A DNA stretch of 6,251 bases from Pseudofrankia asymbiotica (GTDB lineage Bacteria; Actinomycetota; Actinomycetes; Frankiales; Frankiaceae), in assembly GCF_001983105.1 (NCBI RefSeq), contig NZ_MOMC01000031.1:33703-39953 (forward strand). The letters run 5' to 3'. This document shows positions 1 through 4,836 of the stretch, one piece after another. Each line of letters opens with the position of its first letter. Positions within the stretch are counted from its first letter, which is position 1. The notes under the pieces were generated by a model that searched no databases, was not told the origin of the DNA, and saw nothing but the letters and a program-made list of their open reading frames with translations. Position numbers and translations under genes: made by a program.

Positions 1-128
1 CGCCGGCCGGCGGGGCGGGCCCCAGCGCCGCCGACTGGCTGCGCGCCAGGTTCCGCAAGGACACCGCCACCACGACCGGGGCCACGACCAGGACCGGGAC
101 CGCGACTGCCCAGGAGACCGCTCGATGA
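1..128 (+). CDS. C-terminal end of upstream gene, probably transhydrogenase alpha subunit (partial)
   Basis: An open frame enters from the left edge (first whole codon at 3) and stops at TGA 126-128. That stop overlaps the pntB start codon as ATGA, the usual sign of translational coupling inside an operon. The visible part is 41 residues. A short stretch (Asp-Trp-Leu-Arg-Ala-Arg-Phe-Arg-Lys) loosely resembles the basic end that follows the last membrane helix of PntA or PntAB proteins. It is followed by a Thr/Ala-rich tail made of repeated ACC/ACG/GCC codons, which is probably disordered. The assignment to a pntA-type alpha subunit (NAD(H)-binding or membrane part) rests mainly on its position directly before pntB, because no diagnostic motif lies in the window. 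The reading frame and stop are secure; the product name is inference. Confidence 0.55.
   Translation, partial: PAGGAGPSAADWLRARFRKDTATTTGATTRTGTATAQETAR
112..116 (+). promoter_or_regulatory. Ribosome binding site of pntB
   Basis: AGGAG lies 8 bases before the ATG at 125, inside the end of the upstream gene. It supports this start together with the ATGA overlap. Confidence 0.7.
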
Positions 129-1516
129 ACGACTACATCGTGCCCCTGTGCTACCTGGCCGCCGGTGGTCTGTTCATCGTCGGGCTCAAGGGCATCACCC
201 AGCCGAAGACGGCGCGGCGCGGACTGCAGGCCGCGGAGCTCGGCATGCTGTTCGCGATCATCGGCACGCTGGTCAACAAGGAGATCGTCGACTTCCGCTG
301 GATCATCCTGGCGTTCGTCGTCGGATCGGCCATTGGCGCGCTGATGGCGGTCTTCGTCCCGATGACGGCCATGCCACAGCGGATCGCGCTCTCGCACGCC
401 TTCGGCGCGCTCGCCGCCGGTCTCGTCGGCACGGCCGAGTACTACAACCACCAGCCCGAGATCGGGGCCTTCACCATGGCCGCGATCACGCTGGAGGTGC
501 TGCTCGGTTTCCTCACCTTCACCGGCAGCCTGATGGCGTTCGGCAAGCTGCACGAGATCCTGCCCGGCCGCCCGCAGGTGTACCGCGGACAGAACGTCGT
601 GAACCTTCTGACGCTCGTCGTCGCCGTGGCGGCGGGCGTGTGGCTGGTCGTCGACCCGTCGCGGACGTACCTGTTCCCGGTCGTCGCGGTCCTGGCGGCG
701 GCGTTCGGCGTCATGCTGATCATCCCGATCGGCGGCGCGGACATGCCGACCGTCATCTCGCTGCTGAACTCCTACGCCGGCCTGTCCTCGGTCGCGATGG
801 GTTTCGCGCTGGACAACAAGGCGCTCATCATCGCGGGCGCGCTCGACGGCTCGGCCGGGTTCCTGCTCTCGGTCATCATGTGCCGGGCGATGAACCGGTC
901 GTTCACGAACGTGCTGTTCGGCGCGTTCGGCCAGGCGGACACGTCCGCCGCGGCGGCCGGCGTCGTGGAGGAGCGACCGGTGCGCAGCGCCTCCACCGAG
1001 GAGGCGGCGATGCTGCTGGAGACGGCCCGCTCGGTCATCATCGTGCCCGGTTACGGGCTCGCCGTGGCCCAGGCCCAGCACCGCATCCGCGAACTGGCCG
1101 ACGTGCTGACCCGCAACGGCGCCCAGGTCCGGTTCGCCATCCACCCGGTCGCCGGCCGGATGCCCGGTCACATGAACGTGCTGCTCGCCGAGGCTGACGT
1201 GCCCTACGACCAGATCCTCGACATGGACGAGATCAACGCCGATTTCGCCCAGACCGACGTCGCCCTCGTCGTCGGCGCGAACGACGTGACGAACCCGGCC
1301 GCGAAGACGAACAAGGACAGCCCGATCTACGGCATGCCGATCCTCGACGTCGAAAGCGCCAGGACCGTCATGGTCGTCAAACGCGGCATGAAGGCCGGCT
1401 TCGCCGGCGTCGAGAACGAGCTCTACTACCAGGACAAGACCCTCATGATCTTCGGCGACGCCAAGAAGGTCGCCGAGGGCCTCGTCCGTGACCTGGAGGC
1501 ATCCGTGCACGCCTGA
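125..1516 (+). CDS. pntB: NAD(P) transhydrogenase subunit beta (PntB)
   Basis: This is the beta subunit of the membrane proton-translocating transhydrogenase, which uses the proton gradient to move hydride from NADH to NADP+. The 463 residues match the family length (about 460 in E. coli). Residues 1-260 are mostly hydrophobic helices (domain II). They include His91 in a Leu-Ser-His-Ala context, at the place of the conserved membrane His, and Asn215 in LNSYAGL. An Ala/Glu-rich linker (about 272-298) leads to the NADP(H)-binding domain III. Domain III has GYGLAVAQAQ (309-318), VAGRMPGHMNVLLAEA (342-357), GANDVTNPAA (384-393), PIYGMPILDV (400-409), Lys419-Arg420, GFAGVEN (425-431) and IFGDAK (442-447). 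All signature blocks are intact, so the protein should be functional with its alpha subunit. The start is fixed by the ribosome site, the overlap and the family N-terminus. A hairpin terminator follows. Confidence 0.97.
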   Translation: MNDYIVPLCYLAAGGLFIVGLKGITQPKTARRGLQAAELGMLFAIIGTLVNKEIVDFRWIILAFVVGSAIGALMAVFVPMTAMPQRIALSHAFGALAAGLVGTAEYYNHQPEIGAFTMAAITLEVLLGFLTFTGSLMAFGKLHEILPGRPQVYRGQNVVNLLTLVVAVAAGVWLVVDPSRTYLFPVVAVLAAAFGVMLIIPIGGADMPTVISLLNSYAGLSSVAMGFALDNKALIIAGALDGSAGFLLSVIMCRAMNRSFTNVLFGAFGQADTSAAAAGVVEERPVRSASTEEAAMLLETARSVIIVPGYGLAVAQAQHRIRELADVLTRNGAQVRFAIHPVAGRMPGHMNVLLAEADVPYDQILDMDEINADFAQTDVALVVGANDVTNPAAKTNKDSPIYGMPILDVESARTVMVVKRGMKAGFAGVENELYYQDKTLMIFGDAKKVAEGLVRDLEASVHA

Positions 1517-1536
1517 GCCGTGCACGCTCGCTCCAA

Positions 1537-1577
1537 CCGGGACCAGCCCAGGGAATGAGTGACTGGGCTGGTCCCGG
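1537..1577 (+). terminator. Perfect 15-bp hairpin after pntB
   Basis: CCGGGACCAGCCCAG (1537-1551) pairs perfectly with CTGGGCTGGTCCCGG (1563-1577) around an 11-base loop, 20 bases after the pntB stop. No U-tract follows, as is common for GC-rich actinobacterial hairpin terminators. The stem is symmetrical and could also stop transcripts arriving from the convergent tetR gene. Termination activity is inferred. Confidence 0.75.
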
Positions 1578-1635
1578 CAGCCATGAAACATGAAACTGGA
1601 CTGGCCCGGCCGGTCTCATCAAGGCGACGGTGCGG

Positions 1636-1680
1636 CCCACGGGCGCGACCTGGTCCGAGTCGTGTTCCGCGTTCCGTGGG
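1636..1680 (-). terminator. Candidate terminator hairpin of the tetR gene
   Basis: CCCACGG (1636-1642) pairs with CCGTGGG (1674-1680). An inner CGCG/CGCG pair (1644-1647 with 1668-1671) extends the stem across a small asymmetric internal loop, leaving a 20-base loop. The outer arm touches the tetR stop codon (1681-1683), where a leftward terminator would be expected. The stem is interrupted, has no U-run, and lies in GC-rich DNA, so chance pairing is possible. Confidence 0.4.
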
Positions 1681-2298
1681 TCAGCGCGCCGGCGCCGGCG
1701 AGACGCCGAGGATGGCGTGCATGGTGCGCAGCGCCCAGGTCGGCGCCTGGGTCTCGCCGTGGAGCTGCCGGGCCGGGTTGATGCCGGCGGCCAGCGCCTC
1801 CAGGCCGAAGACGGCCTGGTCGGGGTCGAGGTCGGCGGCGAGCTCGCCGGCCGCGATGGCAGTCCTGATCTCCGCGGCGAGGGTGCGGCGCCAGCGGCCG
1901 GTGACGACGACCAGGGCGTCGTGCACCGGACCGATCCGGCCGTCCCACTCGAAACTGGTCTCGGCTATGAAGCAGCCGCCGGCGAACCCGGGTGCCTCGG
2001 CGTAGCGGGTCCACGAGGCGCAGATCCCGAGCAGACGTTCCAGGCCCGGCCGCAGGTGGCGCACCGGTTCCCAGACTCGTTGGCGAAAGAGATCCGCCGC
2101 GTGGTCGAGGGTGGCGAGCTGGAGCTGCTCCTTGGTGCCGAAGTGGCCGATCACGCCCGACTTGCTCATCTCCAGGTCGGCCGCGAGCCGCCCGATCGTG
2201 AGTCCCTCGAGTCCTTCGACCGACGCGATGTCGGCGGCGCGCCGCAGGATCGCCACGCGTGTGTCGAGCGCGTCGGCGACGGAGCGGCGGCCGGTCAC
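1681..2298 (-). CDS. TetR/AcrR-family transcriptional repressor
   Basis: This is a 205-residue DNA-binding regulator, a usual TetR length, that probably represses the divergent MFS exporter and itself. The N-terminal TetR domain covers about residues 14-61: helix 1 with Arg14-Val-Ala-Ile-Leu, then Gly29, then the helix-turn-helix LTIGRLAADLEMSKSGVIGHF (33-53), closed by GTKEQL (54-59). The C-terminal ligand and dimer domain contains GGCFIAETSFEWDGR (107-121), a pattern seen in one common actinobacterial TetR subgroup. The inducer cannot be predicted. I chose GTG at 2298 because a TATGCT -10 box ends 6 bases before it, giving a leaderless transcript, and because the N-terminus then has normal length. 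The alternative is ATG at 2367 (228 residues), which would overlap the MFS start codon by two bases and translate through the operator region. Neither start has a Shine-Dalgarno sequence. Confidence 0.92.
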   Translation of the reverse strand: MTGRRSVADALDTRVAILRRAADIASVEGLEGLTIGRLAADLEMSKSGVIGHFGTKEQLQLATLDHAADLFRQRVWEPVRHLRPGLERLLGICASWTRYAEAPGFAGGCFIAETSFEWDGRIGPVHDALVVVTGRWRRTLAAEIRTAIAAGELAADLDPDQAVFGLEALAAGINPARQLHGETQAPTWALRTMHAILGVSPAPAR

Positions 2299-2333
2299 CG
2301 GGTCAGCATACCGATCGACCGTTCGCTCTTGAA
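2298..2333 (-). promoter_or_regulatory. Candidate leaderless promoter of tetR
   Basis: On the minus strand TTCAAG (2333-2328) is followed after exactly 17 bases by TATGCT (2310-2305), which fits the actinobacterial TANNNT -10 pattern. Six more bases lead to the G of GTG at 2298, so transcription would start at the start codon. The -35 match is weak; the spacing is ideal. The absence of a ribosome site fits a leaderless mRNA. Confidence 0.5.
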
Positions 2334-2346
2334 GTACGAACGTTCG
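2320..2346. promoter_or_regulatory. Candidate TetR operator (two overlapping dyads)
   Basis: CGTTCG (2320-2325) and CGAACG (2337-2342) form an inverted repeat centred on G2331, with an inner CTT-G-AAG (2328-2334) symmetric about the same base. This gives a 23-bp interrupted dyad. A second, perfect 10-bp palindrome CGAACGTTCG (2337-2346) shares its right half. The first covers the -35 position of both divergent promoters and the second lies in the exporter promoter spacer, so bound repressor would block both directions. The binding protein is inferred to be the neighbouring TetR regulator. Confidence 0.6.
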
Positions 2347-2357
2347 GACGCTAAATT
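2329..2357 (+). promoter_or_regulatory. Candidate leaderless promoter of the MFS/SGNH operon
   Basis: TTGAAG (2329-2334) is separated by exactly 17 bases from TAAATT (2352-2357). Eight bases later comes ATG 2366, so the transcript should begin at or within a couple of bases of the start codon. No purine-rich ribosome site precedes that ATG, consistent with a leaderless mRNA. This is the most AT-rich patch in the neighbourhood. Confidence 0.6.
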
Positions 2358-2365
2358 TCGGCGTC

Positions 2366-3877
2366 ATGAGCTCCCAGCCCCTGTCCTCCGCCGCCCCACC
2401 GGCCAGCCCGGCCCCGGGCCAGTCGCCAGCCCCGGACGGGCCGACGCCGTCCGCGACGGCGCCACCGTCCGCGGCGGCGCCAGCCCGCTCGGCCCGAACC
2501 GCGATGGTGCTCGCCTGTGGTGGTTCGTTCCTGGCCTTCCTGGACGCGACGATCACCAACCTGGCGGTCCCCGACCTCGCCCGCGACTTCGAGGTCGGCG
2601 TGACCTCGGTGTCCTGGGTGGTGACGCTTTACGCGCTGCCGTTCGCCGCGCTCCTCGCGCCCTCCGGACGGCTTGCCGACCTGTTCGGCCGCCGCCGGCT
2701 GTTCGTCGCCGGCGCGGCCCTGTTCACGGCCGCCTCGCTGCTGGCGGTGGTCGCGCCGCTGTTCTGGGTCCTCCTCGCCGCCCGCGCCGCGCAGGGAGTC
2801 GGCGCGGCGCTGCTGATCCCCGCGTCGTTCGCGATCGTGCTCGCCGACACTCCGCCCGACCGCCGCGCCGCCGCCATCGGCCTGTGGAGCGCCTCGGCGG
2901 GGCTCGCGGCGGTCGCCGGCCCGGCGGTCGGCGGAATTCTCGTGGACGTCGCCAGCTGGCGGGTGCTGTTCTGCGTCAACCTGCCGATCGGGTTGTGGTT
3001 GATCGAACGCGCCGTCCGCTACCAGCCCGCGACCGCGCCAACCGGGGCCGACACCGCGCGGCGCCGCGCGCCTGACGCCCTGGCCACCGTCCTGCTCGCC
3101 GGCGGCATCGGTGCCGTCGTCCTCGGCCTGACCGAGGCGGAGCGGTGGGGCTGGGCGAGCCCGGCGACGCTGGGGTTCCTGCTGGGGGGCGTCCTGGGCA
3201 TGGCCGCGGCCGTCGGCCGGTCGGCCCACCATCCGGCCCCGGCCATCGAGGTCGACCTGTGGCGCAGCCCGGGCTACGCGCTCGCCAACGTGATCTCCGC
3301 GCTGTTCGGCGCCGCGCTGTACGCGTCGCTGCTGCTCGGCGTGCTGTTCCTCGTGGAAGCCTGGCAGTACTCGGTGCTCACCGCCGGCCTCGCGATGACG
3401 CCGACGGCCGGCTGGGCCGCGCTCGTCGGTGTCTCGATCGGCCGGTCCCGGCGGCAACCGGCGCCCTGGGTGCTGGTCGTCGGCGGCGGCACCCTGATCA
3501 CCGTGACCTCACTGGTGCTCGCGATCTGGCTTCCCGCCGACCCGCGCTTCCTCACCGTCTGGCTGCCGGCCGGGCTGGGCCTCGGCGTCGGCATCGGCGC
3601 GGTCAGCGTCGGGGTGTCCAGCGCCGCGGCCCTGGCGGTGGAGCCCCGGCGGTTCGCGGCGGCGGTCGGCCTGAACATCGCGGCGCGCCAGGTCGGCGGG
3701 GCGGTCGGGGTGGCCGCGACCGCGCTCCTGCTCGACGGCCAGCCTGGCGACGGCATCGGCGCTTTCCGGGACGTCTACTGGATGATGACGGCGCTGTGCG
3801 GCGCGGTCGCCGTCGTCGGCCTCCTGCTGCGCCCGTCGCGTCGCCCGAGCCGGCCCACCCAGGAGGCCGGCCGGTGA
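2366..3877 (+). CDS. DHA2-family MFS drug/metabolite exporter
   Basis: This 503-residue inner-membrane protein should be a proton-driven antiporter of the 14-helix DHA2 family (relatives include QacA and EmrB). After a 45-residue Ala/Pro/Ser-rich cytoplasmic tail, helix 1 ends in motif D1, LDATITNLAVP (59-69). Motif A, GRLADLFGRRR (101-111), lies in the loop after helix 2. Motif B begins RAAQGVGAALLIP (140-152). Motif C, the antiporter signature, is within GLAAVAGPAVGG (179-190). Hydrophobic segments then continue to about residue 488 and count to 14. Substrate is unknown; a hydrophobic drug, dye or natural product is typical. The gene is divergent from tetR and overlaps the SGNH gene by GTGA, so the pair is co-translated. 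The long N-terminal tail could suggest a later start at Met47 (2504), but that ATG has no ribosome site and the promoter position favours 2366. Confidence 0.93.
   Translation: MSSQPLSSAAPPASPAPGQSPAPDGPTPSATAPPSAAAPARSARTAMVLACGGSFLAFLDATITNLAVPDLARDFEVGVTSVSWVVTLYALPFAALLAPSGRLADLFGRRRLFVAGAALFTAASLLAVVAPLFWVLLAARAAQGVGAALLIPASFAIVLADTPPDRRAAAIGLWSASAGLAAVAGPAVGGILVDVASWRVLFCVNLPIGLWLIERAVRYQPATAPTGADTARRRAPDALATVLLAGGIGAVVLGLTEAERWGWASPATLGFLLGGVLGMAAAVGRSAHHPAPAIEVDLWRSPGYALANVISALFGAALYASLLLGVLFLVEAWQYSVLTAGLAMTPTAGWAALVGVSIGRSRRQPAPWVLVVGGGTLITVTSLVLAIWLPADPRFLTVWLPAGLGLGVGIGAVSVGVSSAAALAVEPRRFAAAVGLNIAARQVGGAVGVAATALLLDGQPGDGIGAFRDVYWMMTALCGAVAVVGLLLRPSRRPSRPTQEAGR
3861..3866 (+). promoter_or_regulatory. 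Ribosome binding site deciding the GTG start of the SGNH gene
   Basis: A full AGGAGG lies 7 bases before GTG 3874, within the last codons of the exporter. It selects this GTG, which overlaps the exporter stop, over other possible starts in the long open frame. Confidence 0.85.
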
Positions 3878-4650
3878 CCGTCCTTGACGACACCCTGGAG
3901 CGGACGGATCCCGACTGTCTGACCCCCGCCGAGGAGGCCGCCCTGCTGCGCGCCGCGCCGTGGCGGCGGCTGGTGGTGCTGGGCGACAGCATCGCCGCCG
4001 GGGTGCGCGAACCCCGCGCCGGCTACCGGGACCTGTGCTTCGCCGACCGGCTCGCGGCGGCGCTCGCCGACGGGAGAAAGGCACCGCGGGACCGGCCTCA
4101 CCGGTCAGGCGAACCCGGTGACGCCCGCCATCTGGACTATCTCAACCTCGACTATCTCAACCTCGGCGTGCCGTGGGCCTGTCTCACCGACGTCCGCGAC
4201 GGCCAGCTGCCCGCGGCGCTGCGGTTCGAGCCGGACCTCGCGCTGATCGCCGCCGGCGGCAATGACACGCTCCGCCCCGACTACGACCCCGACCGGGCCT
4301 GGCGCGAGCTGCTGGACATCGCCCTCCCGCTCGCCGACCGGGGTGTGCTGGTGGTGACCATCGGCCTGTTCGACCTCGCCCGCTCGGGGCTGGTCTCGCC
4401 ACGGACCGGGGCGACGATGGCCAGCCGGCTCGACCGGCTCGACGTGATCACCGCCGCCGTCGCGGCCCAGGTCGGGGGCCTGCACGTCGACACCCATCAC
4501 CATCCGCGCGCGGCCGACCCGGCGATCTTCGCCAGCGACCGCGTGCACGCCAACGCGGCCGGCCACGCCATCGCGTCGGCCGCGATCATCCGAACGCTCG
4601 CGGCCCGTCTGGGGGACCCCGACGCCGGGCAGCGGGTGGATCGTCAGTGA
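3874..4650 (+). CDS. SGNH/GDSL-family hydrolase (esterase/lipase-like)
   Basis: This 258-residue protein is a serine hydrolase of the SGNH fold, expected to cleave an ester, thioester or acyl group. Block I is VVLGDSIAAG (34-43) with nucleophile Ser39. Block II is the Asn-Leu-Gly at 96-98. Block III is AAGGNDT (126-132) with Asn130 for the oxyanion hole. Block V is SDRVHANAAGH (221-231), giving Asp222 and His225 of the triad. The catalytic set is complete. There is no signal peptide or membrane segment, so it should be cytoplasmic. Residues 66-86 form a charged, Pro/Arg-rich insertion, followed by a tandem DYLNL-DYLNL duplication (88-97) next to block II, absent from typical family members as I recall them. 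GTGA overlap with the exporter implies a shared transcript. A role in processing the exported compound or in detoxification is inference; the substrate is unknown. Confidence 0.9.
   Translation: MTVLDDTLERTDPDCLTPAEEAALLRAAPWRRLVVLGDSIAAGVREPRAGYRDLCFADRLAAALADGRKAPRDRPHRSGEPGDARHLDYLNLDYLNLGVPWACLTDVRDGQLPAALRFEPDLALIAAGGNDTLRPDYDPDRAWRELLDIALPLADRGVLVVTIGLFDLARSGLVSPRTGATMASRLDRLDVITAAVAAQVGGLHVDTHHHPRAADPAIFASDRVHANAAGHAIASAAIIRTLAARLGDPDAGQRVDRQ
4135..4164 (+). repeat. Perfect 15-bp tandem duplication inside the SGNH gene
   Basis: The unit GACTATCTCAACCTC occurs twice head to tail (4135-4149 and 4150-4164) with no mismatch. It encodes Asp-Tyr-Leu-Asn-Leu twice and keeps the frame. Identity at every third codon position points to a recent duplication or slippage event. 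Confidence 0.95.
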
Positions 4651-4682
4651 GCCCGGCCGTGCTGGCCCGCGAGCGCGCTGAT

Positions 4683-4743
4683 CCCGGATCCGGGTGACGG
4701 GGCCGGCGTAGCGTGGTTACCGTTCGGCAGAGCTACGGCCGGC
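4683..4743. repeat. Inverted repeats after the SGNH gene (possible terminator or operator)
   Basis: The gap 4651-4836 holds no gene. It contains a perfect 12-bp palindrome CCCGGATCCGGG (4683-4694), which has no loop and is more like a protein site than a hairpin. Next comes an imperfect stem: 4702-4712 pairs with 4732-4743, 11 bp with one bulged G at 4738, core CGTAGC/GCTACG, around a 19-base loop. The hairpin lies 51 bases after the SGNH stop and 93 before the next gene. It could end the exporter operon or belong to the control region of the dehydrogenase gene. Confidence 0.45.
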
Positions 4744-4762
4744 GCGGCTCAGGGACAAAATT

Positions 4763-4796
4763 GGGCCTACCGATCGAAGGCCCGGCCCGCCGGGCC
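4763..4796 (+). promoter_or_regulatory. Competing hairpins upstream of the dehydrogenase gene
   Basis: GGGCCT (4763-4768) can pair with AGGCCC (4778-4783). GGCCCGGC (4779-4786) can pair with GCCGGGCC (4789-4796). The two share 4779-4783, so they exclude each other. They lie just upstream of the ribosome site at 4825. In DNA this GC-rich such pairs arise easily by chance, and no promoter or leader peptide was identified with confidence, so a regulatory role is speculative. Confidence 0.2.
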
Positions 4797-4824
4797 ACGC
4801 CCTTGGCTGCCCGCAGTCCGTGCC

Positions 4825-4830
4825 AGGAGG
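4825..4830 (+). promoter_or_regulatory. Ribosome binding site of the aldehyde dehydrogenase gene
   Basis: A consensus AGGAGG lies 6 bases before ATG 4837. It fixes the start and so supports the Ala/Pro-rich N-terminal extension being translated. Confidence 0.85.
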
Positions 4831-4836
4831 AACGCG

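Noticed and set aside
148..1197. Open frame of 349 codons on the plus strand within pntB
   Set aside because: It is an out-of-frame Arg/Gly/Ala/Pro-rich translation of pntB, whose own frame has every transhydrogenase signature block.
2297..2309. ATG on the minus strand at 2309, just upstream of the tetR GTG
   Set aside because: It is out of frame with tetR and reaches a TGA after four codons. It is better read as part of the TATGCT -10 box.
2299..2559. Upstream extension of the tetR reading frame, including ATG at 2367
   Set aside because: The frame stays open by chance across the promoter/operator and into the MFS gene. TetR homology begins after GTG 2298, and the promoter spacing favours that start. 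ATG 2367 is kept only as an alternative.
2351..3457. Open frame of 368 codons on the minus strand opposite the MFS gene
   Set aside because: Its product is Arg/Gly/Glu/Gln-rich with no family motif, and it lies antisense to a clear 14-helix exporter. It is a GC-rich shadow frame.
3145..3873. Upstream part of the long open frame containing the SGNH gene, which could suggest a 501-residue fusion protein
   Set aside because: Before GTG 3874 it is an Arg/Gly/Pro-rich shadow of the MFS gene. The AGGAGG at 3861-3866 and the GTGA overlap fix the true start.
4719..4726. ACCGTTCG, the same 8-mer as at 2318-2325 beside the candidate TetR operator
   Set aside because: A single short half-site without a matching inverted arm is expected by chance. 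It is not enough to propose that the regulator also controls gabD2.
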